From Microbacterium telephonicum (lineage in GTDB: Bacteria; Actinomycetota; Actinomycetes; Actinomycetales; Microbacteriaceae), in NCBI RefSeq assembly GCF_003651225.1, contig NZ_RCDB01000005.1:1-48989 (forward strand): a stretch of 48,989 nt of DNA. Direction: 5' to 3'. Shown one piece after another: positions 38,571 to 47,490 of this stretch; the stretch's first letter is position 1, and the number at the start of each line of letters is the position of its first letter. Under the pieces are notes generated by a model. That model was given only the letters and a program-made list of their open reading frames with translations. It was not told where the DNA came from and did no database searches. A program made the translations under genes and the position numbers.

Positions 38571-40341
38571 CGCGCGGCTCGCTTTCGTCGATCACGGCAG
38601 CTCTCACAGCAGGGGCGACCGAGGCGGGCGTGCTGTGAGAGGGATCGTGCGCGGCGATCGACGCGCGCAACGCGGCCGCGTGCGGCCCGTTCATCCACGG
38701 GACCGTCTCAACGAGGGTCGCGGGAGCACCAGAGGCGAACACCACCGCGCGGCCACGCGGCAACGCGCCGAGGTCAGCGACGTCCAAGGTGCGTTGACGC
38801 TGCACCCCGTGAGAGGTCGATAGGGTGCCGCGGCCGACACTCGTCGAGGTCGTGCGCCGGTCGTAGTCACCGATCATCTGCGAGAGCTCGTTCAGGAACT
38901 CCGGCTCCTTCACTCCCCCGCCGTAGACGGCAACATTCGAGGCGCTCCACAGCTTGCGCATCCCGTCACGTCCCCACACCTGCACCCCCTGAGACCAGGA
39001 CTGCAGAATCGTCATCAGGACGATGCCGCGAGACCCGTAGTGGCTGTAAAGGTCGGGGAGGTCGTGCCAACGGCACACGTTCGCGGCCTCGTCGAGAACA
39101 CCGAGCATCGGCACCTGCAGGCGCCCGCCCGGTTGCGTGGTCGCGTACTCCTCGGCCGCTTCAACGGTTGCGGCCGTCAGTGCGGTCACCAGCGGGCCGG
39201 CGGTGCCGCGGCCCTCCTTGGAGAGGCTGTAGAGGGTGTCGTTGGAGCGCACGAAAGCGTGCGGGTCGAACTGCGGCCGCGAATCGAGACCGCCCTGGGG
39301 GGTCACCCACTGAGCGATCGCGCGCACCTTGAGGCACGACGCCATTTGGGCGGCGGTGCCGTAGACACTGTCGCGGCGGCGGGACTCGCCGTTGACCTGC
39401 CCGGAGACGGCATCCGCCATTTGCTCGTACCCGTGTCGGCGGAGGATCCGCACCGGCTCATCATCGCCGGGCGTGGTCGTCCAGGTGAAGGCGGTCGTGA
39501 TCGCCAGGTTCTCGAGCGCTGCGGCGAGCAGGAAGCCGGCGAGGAGATCCTGACCGGCGTTGTCGAAGTACGCATCCCCGCGGCTGTCGCCCGAGCGTGA
39601 GCCCGAGGCGAAGTGCGCGGCCAGTTTCGCGGCCTTCACGTCGTCGGTCACGTAGCTGAGGGGGTTCCACCACCAGGTGGGAGATTCGAGGGCGATGCTC
39701 TGCGGGTCGAAGGCCCACACCTGCCCTTTGGTCGCACGGAGCTCGCGAGTGGCGTCCAGGACGTCGCGCTTGTTCGACGTCGTCAGCACAGCACCAGGCG
39801 CATCCGCGATCGCCGGGATGACGTATGCGGTGGACTTACCGATTCGCGGGCCGGCAATCAGCGTGATCATGTCCTCGGGAGACGCGTAGATGCGTTGCCT
39901 GCCGGCGACGGTGATACCGATGAGGACACCGACCCAGTCGCGGACGCCGAGACGCTGCGCGGTCTGGCGGGCGCCCGAGGCGGAGAGGGACTGCAGCTGC
40001 CGGCCCTTGCCCATGTGCGTCGCGGCGGCGTCGACAGACGACCGGCGCCCCTGTGCTCGAGCGGCCGCGACAGCGATGAGGATGCCGAGAGCGAGTACGG
40101 CGCCGCCGAGCACCGCCACGATCCAGGTGGCGGATGCCGGCCAGACGACCTTGCCGCGCAGGACCCCGAAGAACACCTCAAAGGGGTCGGAATTCTGCCC
40201 CTCGTTCACCCCGTCGAGCTGCGAGCCAAGTGCGACAGCGCCCCACACCACTCCCAGCACCAGGAACACGCTCACCACCGTGATGAGGAGGGCGATCGTC
40301 GATCCGTCGACGCCCTGAGACCGCTTGTTGGTCGCGCTCAC
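38563..40341 (-). CDS. Type IV coupling protein (VirD4/TraG family)
   Basis: 592 aa. Two N-terminal membrane helices (~17-40 and ~72-95) precede a P-loop ATPase: Walker A G-P-R-I-G-K-S-T at ~164-171, Walker B V-L-D-E-A-A-N-V at ~410-417, and T-I-L-Q-S-W-S-Q-G as in TraG/TraM-recognition domains. It receives the relaxase-DNA complex and pumps the strand into the secretion channel. It overlaps the VirB4 gene by ATGA and the DUF4913 gene by eight bases, in one long operon. Confidence 0.9.
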   Translation of the reverse strand: MSATNKRSQGVDGSTIALLITVVSVFLVLGVVWGAVALGSQLDGVNEGQNSDPFEVFFGVLRGKVVWPASATWIVAVLGGAVLALGILIAVAAARAQGRRSSVDAAATHMGKGRQLQSLSASGARQTAQRLGVRDWVGVLIGITVAGRQRIYASPEDMITLIAGPRIGKSTAYVIPAIADAPGAVLTTSNKRDVLDATRELRATKGQVWAFDPQSIALESPTWWWNPLSYVTDDVKAAKLAAHFASGSRSGDSRGDAYFDNAGQDLLAGFLLAAALENLAITTAFTWTTTPGDDEPVRILRRHGYEQMADAVSGQVNGESRRRDSVYGTAAQMASCLKVRAIAQWVTPQGGLDSRPQFDPHAFVRSNDTLYSLSKEGRGTAGPLVTALTAATVEAAEEYATTQPGGRLQVPMLGVLDEAANVCRWHDLPDLYSHYGSRGIVLMTILQSWSQGVQVWGRDGMRKLWSASNVAVYGGGVKEPEFLNELSQMIGDYDRRTTSTSVGRGTLSTSHGVQRQRTLDVADLGALPRGRAVVFASGAPATLVETVPWMNGPHAAALRASIAAHDPSHSTPASVAPAVRAAVIDESEPRDE

Positions 40342-41984
40342 GCGGCGCCCTCTTCCAGCTCATCGGGAACCTCTTGCGCCGCGTGAGCGGCGTCGTCGAG
40401 ACCGATCATCGGGTTCGACTCGTCCGGTTCGGGGAACGCGGTCGTCGCGTGCCATAGCTTGTTGGTGTCGTTGATCGAGCGCTCCGCCTCGACGAGTTCT
40501 ACCTTGATCGGGATGCCGGGGTGCCCGCCGACCTTGATGAGGAACTTCCCTCGCCCGGGAGGTTCCGAACCAGGGCCGGACTCCCACGTGCCGGGGTCCT
40601 GCCAGGACGTCAGGAGTTCTTGCTCCGCGTGAGACAGCGGTACCGCTGTCGTCAGCTGCGGCATCTCAGCCACGGGGAGCCCACCGCAGACCACCATCCC
40701 GGAGCGCTCGACGAAGCCGCGAGCCTTCATCCGGTCGTCCTCGCTAGGCAATGCCAGAAGATCACTCATGGTGTGCGAAATCATTGCCAAACCGACGCCG
40801 CGCTGCCGGTTCAGGCGGGTGAGGGCGTCGACGCGGTCGACCATGCCCCGCCCGGCGCGCAGGGCGCGCCAGAGCTCGTCGAGGATGACGAAGTAGTGCC
40901 GGCGGGGCTCGAGTCCGGCGTCTGCGAGAGCGTTCGCGACGTTGACGGTGCCGAATCCTGCGGACCAGCAGGCGAGCAGGATCGCCGCCTGCATGTCGGT
41001 GTCGGAGTCGTCGATCGACGAGACGTCGTAGACGACGGGACGGTCACGCAGCATCGGAACGTCGGTTGCGTGGGCGAAGGTCTCACCGAGGCGACCGCCC
41101 GAGGTGAGACTGATGAGGGACGCCTCAAGGTTTTCCGTGATCGCCTTGTAGCGACCGAGGTCGCCACGGTCGAGGGCGACGTCACGGACCTCTTGCGGTG
41201 CCTCCTGGATGACTCGCAGCAGATCGCCCAGAACAGGGACGCCGTCGTGGTGCTCGTCGAGCACCCGGAGCGCGCGGTCGATGATCGACTCCTCGCGATC
41301 GGTGGGCGGTTCCTTGCGAAGGATTGTCAGCAGCGCCGACACCATCGTGTGCCGGCGGCCGTGAGCGTCCGCGAGGACCTGCGCTCGCTCCTTCTCCTTG
41401 CCAGCTTCACGGAGGCGTTCGGCGGCGTCGAACGCCTCCCCCGGGTCGAGGATGTTCAGGTGCCCGCGACCGCGGCCGAGGGTGATGACCTGCCCACCCA
41501 GAGCGCGGATCATGTCGACGTAGTCCGGCTTCAAATCCCCCAGGACGAGCGGAAGCGTGCCGAGACCCGCGAGACCGGCCGCGGTGCGGCGCGTGTACGT
41601 CGACTTGCCGAGACCGGGAAGGCCGAGGACGAACATCGACGGGTTGTTGATGAGATCCGCGTCCTGGAACCACGAAATCGGATCCGCGCAGACCGTGGCA
41701 CCCGTAAACAGCTGCAGGCCCATCGGCACACCGATCATCGGTGTGCCGCTCCCGACCGAGAACGGGTGGAGGCCACACACCTGCACGGTCGTTCCGCGCC
41801 ACTCATCGACCGGCGCCACGACGTTAACCTCACCGCGGCCGCGTCCCAGCCACCCACGGGGGCCGGGGCGCTTGATGGCCGGCTTCTTCTCCTTGTCCGT
41901 GCGGATGCTCTTCGCGGGCGGAGTGAGCTCCTGCGGCTTGCGCTTCTGAGGCCGGCGGCGGCGCTGGTCGTCAAGTGCGGGCAT
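40338..41984 (-). CDS. VirB4-like conjugation ATPase
   Basis: 548 aa. A basic N-terminus, then G-L-P-G-L-G-K-S-T at ~121-129 (Walker A) and F-V-I-L-D-E-L-W-R-A (Walker B) in the second half. No membrane segment. The length is shorter than canonical VirB4 (~800 aa), because the family's N-terminal domain is supplied here by the preceding SCO6880-type protein; this split is usual in actinobacterial systems. It energises channel assembly. Start ATG 41984 overlaps the previous stop as TAATG. Confidence 0.85.
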   Translation of the reverse strand: MPALDDQRRRRPQKRKPQELTPPAKSIRTDKEKKPAIKRPGPRGWLGRGRGEVNVVAPVDEWRGTTVQVCGLHPFSVGSGTPMIGVPMGLQLFTGATVCADPISWFQDADLINNPSMFVLGLPGLGKSTYTRRTAAGLAGLGTLPLVLGDLKPDYVDMIRALGGQVITLGRGRGHLNILDPGEAFDAAERLREAGKEKERAQVLADAHGRRHTMVSALLTILRKEPPTDREESIIDRALRVLDEHHDGVPVLGDLLRVIQEAPQEVRDVALDRGDLGRYKAITENLEASLISLTSGGRLGETFAHATDVPMLRDRPVVYDVSSIDDSDTDMQAAILLACWSAGFGTVNVANALADAGLEPRRHYFVILDELWRALRAGRGMVDRVDALTRLNRQRGVGLAMISHTMSDLLALPSEDDRMKARGFVERSGMVVCGGLPVAEMPQLTTAVPLSHAEQELLTSWQDPGTWESGPGSEPPGRGKFLIKVGGHPGIPIKVELVEAERSINDTNKLWHATTAFPEPDESNPMIGLDDAAHAAQEVPDELEEGAA

Positions 41985-43498
41985 TACAGCTGCTCCCTGA
42001 CTTCGTTGGGCACCTGCAGGTGCTTGGGCAGCACGAGACCGAGGGGCAGGGCCGCCGCGAAAGCGGAGTCCTGCGAGCCATGCACCAGGCGCAGGCGGAG
42101 CCGCGCTGTGGCAGAGAGGTTGTCGATCGCCGCCTTCGCGTCGGCCTCCTGCGAGGCGTCGAGCACGGTCGCCGTCACGAGCATCCCGAACTGGACAAGG
42201 CCCGCGCCTGCGGCCTCCTCAGCCGCCGTCGCCACAGCCGCACGCGCACTGGTCAGATTCCGAGCCGTGGGCTTGTCAGAGCTGGCGAGGTTGAAAGAAG
42301 AAGCGCGCACGTCCGCTTCCACGATCGCAGCGGCTTTGGCGGCGTCGATCGGCCGGTACAGCAGGGTGACCCGCTTCCGCGCGATATCGCGGTGCGGGGC
42401 GAGTAGACGGGACAGGATGCTCGACGGCACGTTGCCGCGCGGGGCGCCGCTCATCATCCACGTCACCGACAGCGCGGAATCGTGACGGTAGGTGTCCCAC
42501 CCCGCCTGATGCGCCGTAGGCCCAATTTCCGGCCAGTAAAGCTCGGGCGGTTCGCCGGCCGCGTTTGCCTCGTCGATGAGACGTGCCGCCGCGGGGTCGT
42601 AGGCCACGCGGATCACTTCGCACAGTTGCTGAGCCGTGAGAGGGCGCGCCGTGCCCGCGCCGGTCGCTGTCAGCCCCTGCGTGAGGCCGGGCAGGCGGGA
42701 TGCGAGTTCGCGCCCCATATCCTCAGCGCTGCGCTTGCGCCCACCCACGCGAGAAGCCGCGTTGAAGGTGAGCGCCACATAGGCGCGAATCGTCGCGGAA
42801 CCCGCAGGATACTGATCCACCAGGTTCTCGAGCAGCTGCTTCGCGAACGCGGGCGCGTCGTCGTCGATGCGGCTAGCGACCTCGCGTCGTAGCCGAGTGC
42901 CAGAGTCCGGGGCCGTCTCAATGGTCACCGAGACAGCTTCGATGCCGGGCTCGTTCCCGAGACCGGCAAGCCACATGCCCCACTCCGCAACCCACGCGTC
43001 GACCTGCTCCCGGTCGACGAGAGCGGCGCCGTCAGGCTCCGTGCCGATGACGACCGTGTAGTGCGACGTCGACGGGACGTGAACCAGGGCGAATGGGCGG
43101 TTGTAGGAGTCGCGCCATTCGGTGAGGCGCGATCCGGCCGCGAGGCCGGGTAGCTGCGCGGTTCCCCATTCGGCTCGACCAAGAGGGCCTGAGCGGTAGA
43201 GGTGTGCGCCCTTCGACTTCGTGAACATCCATCCTGCCCTTGTTGCGGCCCGCGATAGCAGGCTCCGTCCGTGCTTGTCCTTCGCCGCCACCGTTAGGAG
43301 GAACAGCCCGAAGATCAGTCCTGTGATGACGCCGTTGCCGATGTTGGAGACCATCGTCACGACGACGGCGAAACCGGCGCCGGTGAAGAGGATCCCCGTG
43401 CCGAGAGCGCTCAGCCCGAGGAGCCCTGCGGTGGTCGGCTTCGTCCAGTTGCCGTAGCTGCGCGGGGCGCCCGTCGCCGTCTCGCTCGTCATGGTCAT
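41984..43498 (-). CDS. SCO6880-family conjugation protein
   Basis: 504 aa. Two adjacent hydrophobic stretches at ~28-75 (PrgI-like membrane part: A-L-G-T-G-I-L-F-T-G-A-G-F-A-V, then G-L-I-F-G-L-F-L-L) are followed by a long cytoplasmic alpha/beta region. This is the plan of SCO6880-type proteins, always encoded beside VirB4-like ATPases and TraG. It probably couples the ATPase to the membrane channel, combining VirB3-like and VirB4 N-terminal roles. Confidence 0.8.
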   Translation of the reverse strand: MTMTSETATGAPRSYGNWTKPTTAGLLGLSALGTGILFTGAGFAVVVTMVSNIGNGVITGLIFGLFLLTVAAKDKHGRSLLSRAATRAGWMFTKSKGAHLYRSGPLGRAEWGTAQLPGLAAGSRLTEWRDSYNRPFALVHVPSTSHYTVVIGTEPDGAALVDREQVDAWVAEWGMWLAGLGNEPGIEAVSVTIETAPDSGTRLRREVASRIDDDAPAFAKQLLENLVDQYPAGSATIRAYVALTFNAASRVGGRKRSAEDMGRELASRLPGLTQGLTATGAGTARPLTAQQLCEVIRVAYDPAAARLIDEANAAGEPPELYWPEIGPTAHQAGWDTYRHDSALSVTWMMSGAPRGNVPSSILSRLLAPHRDIARKRVTLLYRPIDAAKAAAIVEADVRASSFNLASSDKPTARNLTSARAAVATAAEEAAGAGLVQFGMLVTATVLDASQEADAKAAIDNLSATARLRLRLVHGSQDSAFAAALPLGLVLPKHLQVPNEVREQL

Positions 43499-43513
43499 GT
43501 CCGATCGCCTCGC

Positions 43514-45154
43514 TTACTGCGACCCTGACGGGCCGTTGGTGGAATCGTCTGTGGCGGTCTGAGCAGCCTGCTTGGTGGCCGCGGCGGCACCCTTCGCCGC
43601 CTTCACGCCGGCCTCGGCCACGAGCACGGCAGCGCCAGCGGGGCCGGCACCAGCAGCGGCACCGCCACCGGCTGCGGCACCCCCGCCCGACGTGGCGCCT
43701 GGGGCGGCTTTCCCTCCGCCTGCAGCGGCGCCACTAGTCCCGCCGCCCGATCCAGCCGTAGGTACAGGCCGCGGCGCCGAGCCGCCTCCGGCGCCGGTCG
43801 CCGGAGAGCCGGGGCTGTTGGCGGGCGCTCCGCCGCCGCCTCCGCCGGCCGGGAATCCGGCCGAGCTGGAGATACGGCGGATCGCACCGGTAGCGACGTC
43901 TCCGCCGATCGCGCCGGCGGCGCCTGCCAGTGCCATGCCCGCGCCCCCGCCGCCCGCAACGGCGCTGGTCATGGGAGCGACGAAACGCAGTAGTGCCGGC
44001 AGAGCGACGAGCGCCATGAGCATCAGTGCCATGCCGGTCAGAATCGACCAGAGTCCTCCACCGTCGTCGAGGAAGGCGTCAGTTCCGACGAGTTGGAATG
44101 CCGCGGCGTAGATGAGCGCTGCGGCGGGCTTGTAGAGAACGAAAGCGAGCGTCCAGCCGATGACGCGGCCGAACCACTGACGCCCCATCTGTGTGTTGGT
44201 GAAGCTCGCTGTGAGTGGAAGCGCACCGGCGAGAATGACGAGCAGCCCACCGCGCACCACCATGAGTGCGACCTGCACAAAGACCATCAGCATCGCGATC
44301 GCTGCGAGAACGAGGACGCCGATGATGCCGATGGGTGAGGAAGCAGTGAGCGCGAGCATCGCCGCAACGTTGGTCCCGAAGCACTGGGACGCCCCGCCGG
44401 CAGAGACGTCGCAATCTGTGGCGTTATTCAACACCCAGACGGAGAACGCGTCAGCTGCCGTCACCGCCAAAGTGAGGATCGCCAGGCCCGCACCCGAGAC
44501 TGCCAAGAGCGTGAGGAGCGACTGGATCAGGTCCTTACCCGGCTGTGCGCGCTGCTCCCACGCCATGCGGATGCCGCCGACGATGACCGACAGAACGGCC
44601 AGGCCGCCGACGTAGAACCAGAGGGAGTTCTGCAGGAAACCGACCGCAGACGAGGAACCGTCCGGGGCGGAAGAGCGCATGAGGCCGCCGACGAGTGCAG
44701 ATGCCCCCGAAATGAGCATCACGGCGATGAAGATGATTCCCAGCGCCCCGACACTGCGAATGCCCTCACCGCGACGGACGCGCACCGTGACGAGCGCGCC
44801 GAGCGCGATGAGAGAGAGCACGGCAACCGTCAGACCGATGTACGTGACGTAGTTGAGGATCGTGCCGAACGCTTCACTCCCCGGCGGCGTGCCGCCCCCG
44901 GTCGTCGAGCCGTCGCCGGCCGTCAGCACCGGAGTGGGAACCTGCACCCACATGCTGCCCATGCTCGCAACCGCGGCGCCGAAGCCCTCAAGAGTGCGAT
45001 TCATGAGTTCTTGGATCGCATCGTTCGATGCATTGGACACGATGTCGGAAGCGCCCTGAGCGATGCACTCGCCTGAGTGTGTAGCGAAGTAGATCGGGTT
45101 GCTGCAGTCGCCGCCTGAGGTGGCGGCTCCAGCGAGGGTCACACCCCTGCCCAT
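43514..45154 (-). CDS. VirB6/TrbL-like polytopic channel protein
   Basis: 546 aa. An N-terminal ~95 residues with Cys pairs is likely outside the cell. It is followed by about seven membrane helices (~100-400), then a long Gly/Ala/Pro-rich disordered tail (~410-520) and a short helical end. It matches VirB6/TrbL-type inner-membrane channel proteins. The repetitive tail is typical of actinobacterial versions. It overlaps the upstream gene by 16 bases. Confidence 0.8.
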   Translation of the reverse strand: MGRGVTLAGAATSGGDCSNPIYFATHSGECIAQGASDIVSNASNDAIQELMNRTLEGFGAAVASMGSMWVQVPTPVLTAGDGSTTGGGTPPGSEAFGTILNYVTYIGLTVAVLSLIALGALVTVRVRRGEGIRSVGALGIIFIAVMLISGASALVGGLMRSSAPDGSSSAVGFLQNSLWFYVGGLAVLSVIVGGIRMAWEQRAQPGKDLIQSLLTLLAVSGAGLAILTLAVTAADAFSVWVLNNATDCDVSAGGASQCFGTNVAAMLALTASSPIGIIGVLVLAAIAMLMVFVQVALMVVRGGLLVILAGALPLTASFTNTQMGRQWFGRVIGWTLAFVLYKPAAALIYAAAFQLVGTDAFLDDGGGLWSILTGMALMLMALVALPALLRFVAPMTSAVAGGGGAGMALAGAAGAIGGDVATGAIRRISSSAGFPAGGGGGGAPANSPGSPATGAGGGSAPRPVPTAGSGGGTSGAAAGGGKAAPGATSGGGAAAGGGAAAGAGPAGAAVLVAEAGVKAAKGAAAATKQAAQTATDDSTNGPSGSQ

Positions 45155-45864
45155 GGGATGTAACCGCCGAGGTTCTCCAGCGGAGACGGAGCGAAGGCTG
45201 GCCCCTGAGTGCCAATCTCAACTTTCCAGTCGCCGTCCTGCCATTTCAGGACCGTGGGGAGGCTGACTAGTGCTCCGCCTTGCGACGTGACCGACCATGC
45301 GATGTCGATGACCGCTTCTTCGGCGTTGTAGGAGTTGATCTTGAAGCCCGCGACCTGGAGGCGGTCGGCACCCGCTTCCGCAGGCGCCGGTGTCGCCTCG
45401 AGCTGGTCCTTCACCTCGCCGTCAGCGAGAAGTTCGTACAGACGGTTCGTGTTCCGCGTGTCCGAGGCGACTGCAACGTACCCGATCGCAGCGAACAGCG
45501 CGCCCTCTGGTGTGTGCGCGTAGCAAGAGCGAAAACCGTTCGACTCCAACTTGCCGGGACCCGCTCCGTCGGGGTCGGTCGGCGCCGCTACCGTCCCGAC
45601 AAGCTCCCACTCTGTCTCCGGAGGAGAGTCGATAGCGCCGGAATCGGAGTAGCCAGGAAGCCCGCAAACGCTGGCGGCACCTTCTGCCACCGACTCAGTC
45701 GACTCTGCAGGCGTGGAGGTGGGTGTCGGCGGTGTCGCGTCGTCATCGCCGTTGAACAGGCCGGCGATGAGAGCGACCACCCCAATCACCGCGATCAGGC
45801 CCACCACGGCAGCCGCGACGATGAAGCCGCGGCTGCGGAACGGCCTAGGTGTGTCCGTGCTCAC
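45139..45864 (-). CDS. Single-pass conjugation protein, possibly VirB8-like
   Basis: 241 aa. One membrane helix at ~14-36 (G-F-I-V-A-A-A-V-V-G-L-I-A-V), a Thr/Pro-rich linker and an extracytoplasmic alpha/beta domain with two Cys. W-Q-D-G-D-W-K-V-E-I near the end resembles the NTF2-like fold of VirB8/TcpC-type proteins. Position between the pilin-like and VirB6-like genes supports an assembly-factor role. The VirB8 link is inferred from topology and fold pattern. Confidence 0.7.
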   Translation of the reverse strand: MSTDTPRPFRSRGFIVAAAVVGLIAVIGVVALIAGLFNGDDDATPPTPTSTPAESTESVAEGAASVCGLPGYSDSGAIDSPPETEWELVGTVAAPTDPDGAGPGKLESNGFRSCYAHTPEGALFAAIGYVAVASDTRNTNRLYELLADGEVKDQLEATPAPAEAGADRLQVAGFKINSYNAEEAVIDIAWSVTSQGGALVSLPTVLKWQDGDWKVEIGTQGPAFAPSPLENLGGYIPWAGV

Positions 45865-45885
45865 TTGGATCTCCCCCGAGGGTGC

Positions 45886-46176
45886 TTATGCGCCAGAGAT
45901 GAAGCCGACGAGCGCCGTTGCGGCGCCGATGATCATGACGCCGATGAGGATCGAGACGAAGGTCTTGATGTGCTCCCCGCCTTCGCCGCGGCGGGAGTTA
46001 AACATGAAGAGGACGGCCACGAAGATCAGCGCGAGAACTGCGGCGATCAGACCCACCCACTTTGCCCAGCCGAGGATCGTGCTCACGGCCTCGAATCCGG
46101 GAGGGGCGACAGGTTCCGGGTCAGGGAGCGCGAGCGCGTAGTAGACGACGTCGTGTCCGAGCTGCGAGAGCGACAT
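45886..46176 (-). CDS. Small two-helix membrane protein, VirB2/TrbC-like
   Basis: 96 aa with membrane helices at ~39-59 (W-V-G-L-I-A-A-V-L-A-L-I-F-V-A-V-L) and ~71-93. AAAGGA precedes ATG 46176. Size and topology fit VirB2/TrbC-type pilin subunits, but the mature segment is short and no clear signal-peptidase site is seen, so it may be a channel component in place of a pilin. It is second in the transfer operon. Confidence 0.65.
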   Translation of the reverse strand: MSLSQLGHDVVYYALALPDPEPVAPPGFEAVSTILGWAKWVGLIAAVLALIFVAVLFMFNSRRGEGGEHIKTFVSILIGVMIIGAATALVGFISGA

Positions 46177-46185
46177 GGGGTCCTT

Positions 46186-46800
46186 TCAGTTGTGAGCAGG
46201 GCTGCTCGAGATCACATGCAGTTCCGCAAACAGCTCGCGGAATGCCTTGGGTAGAGGGATCGAAGGGTCTGCAGGGCCGAGCCGCCAGGCGTCGACCCAC
46301 GGCAGCGTCCATACGTGGGGCAGGCCACCGCCGACGACCTGGCGCAGGTCGCGCAGAGGCTTTGGGAGTCGACCGGGCGCGTCTGCGATGAGCACCAGGC
46401 CCGTGAGGGTCACCGAGTTACCAAGGGCGCCGGATGCCCATTCGGTCGCGGCGCGCTGCGCGGCCGTCAGGCCCTGATAGTTAGAGCGTGCGACGAGGAC
46501 GACGTTCGTTGCGATGTTGGGCGGGTCTGCGATCGGCCACCCGTGTTGAGCAGCCCGAGTGTCCTGCGCAAGGGCGGCCAGAGTCGACTCGCCGGCCCCG
46601 CCGTGTACGCCGAGCCACCACACCTTCGCGGGCCACGCCTGAGACCAGCGTGGCAGCCTGTCCGCCGTGTCGGGAACGGGGATACCGGCCTGCGGTGTCA
46701 GCGGTCCCCCCGGGCGACGAGATCGCGGGGTATCGGGTACCTCCGGCTGTTCGGTTGCTGCGTGGTCAGCCTTCGTGATCCATGGATTGACGTTCGACAT
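46186..46800 (-). CDS. DUF6668-like P-loop protein
   Basis: 204 aa from ATG 46800, where GGGGGAGAGG lies just upstream; frames from 46827 or 46860 are longer alternatives. After a Pro-rich N-terminus, W-W-L-G-V-H-G-G-A-G-E-S-T-L resembles a Walker A in which the usual Lys is replaced by Glu (G-A-G-E-S-T). L-T-G-L-V-L-I-A-D-A-P-G follows as a Walker-B-like strand. Proteins of this type lead actinobacterial transfer operons. Likely a non-hydrolysing relative of ParA/MinD-type ATPases. Confidence 0.65.
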   Translation of the reverse strand: MSNVNPWITKADHAATEQPEVPDTPRSRRPGGPLTPQAGIPVPDTADRLPRWSQAWPAKVWWLGVHGGAGESTLAALAQDTRAAQHGWPIADPPNIATNVVLVARSNYQGLTAAQRAATEWASGALGNSVTLTGLVLIADAPGRLPKPLRDLRQVVGGGLPHVWTLPWVDAWRLGPADPSIPLPKAFRELFAELHVISSSPAHN

Positions 46801-46943
46801 CCCTCTCCCCCGTTGCGTCTCTTTCATCCTGAATCGCACATCGATCGCTGACCGCTTCAATCCAGCAGATGGGAAAACTTTAACGACGCAAACCTACCTA
46901 GAACACCTCGAAATAGTCGATACGACGTCATTACAGCCTTCTC

Positions 46944-47489
46944 ATGAGTACCTTAGAGAAGGTGACGGACAGGCCGGGACGATGGAATCCGCTCGTAGCG
47001 GCAACGGTGAGTTTGCTTCTCGCAGCGTTGCTCGCGGGCTGCAGTGGTAATGCCACGCCCCCTGATGGCATGGCGTCGGGGACGCCGAACCCCACCAGCA
47101 CAAACCCCATCAACCCCACTCCCCCGAGTGACACGGGCGCTACCGTCGCTCCCGTCCCGGAGGCTGAGAGCGACAGCCAAGCCGCCGCAGTCGACGCCGC
47201 CACGGCCGCTCTGACCGCCTACGCGCAGCCCGAGCTCCCCTATCAGGAGTGGATCAACGGCCTATACCCGTACCTCACTCAGACCGGCGCAGCCGCATAT
47301 GAGGACACCGACCCCGCTCGCATTCCCGTCCGGAAAGTCACGGGACCGGGCGTCATCCTCCCCGCCTCCACGGAGGTCGCGCTGATCGTCCAGCTTCCAA
47401 CCGACGCCGGCAACTACAACGTGAGTCTCAGCCGCCCGAACGCCGACGCGGCGTGGCTGGCAGACCGGATTCGACCAGCAGACGGCTGA
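46944..47489 (+). CDS. Conjugation-linked lipoprotein
   Basis: 181 aa. The signal sequence ends L-L-A-G-C with lipid-bearing Cys at ~33. A Pro/Thr-rich linker and a ~110-residue C-terminal domain follow (A-L-T-A-Y-A-Q-P near ~90, then beta strands). It is divergent from the minus-strand transfer operon and ends one base before the muralytic gene. It probably acts at the outer face of the membrane; the fold may be NTF2-like. The 46861-46943 gap must hold both promoters but shows no clear boxes. Confidence 0.7.
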   Translation: MSTLEKVTDRPGRWNPLVAATVSLLLAALLAGCSGNATPPDGMASGTPNPTSTNPINPTPPSDTGATVAPVPEAESDSQAAAVDAATAALTAYAQPELPYQEWINGLYPYLTQTGAAAYEDTDPARIPVRKVTGPGVILPASTEVALIVQLPTDAGNYNVSLSRPNADAAWLADRIRPADG

Positions 47490-47490
47490 C

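Noticed and set aside
40521..42485. A 654-codon plus-strand open frame
   Set aside because: It lies opposite the VirB4-like and SCO6880-like genes. Those have clear Walker motifs, membrane segments and overlapping starts, whereas this frame has composition typical of antisense to high-G+C genes.
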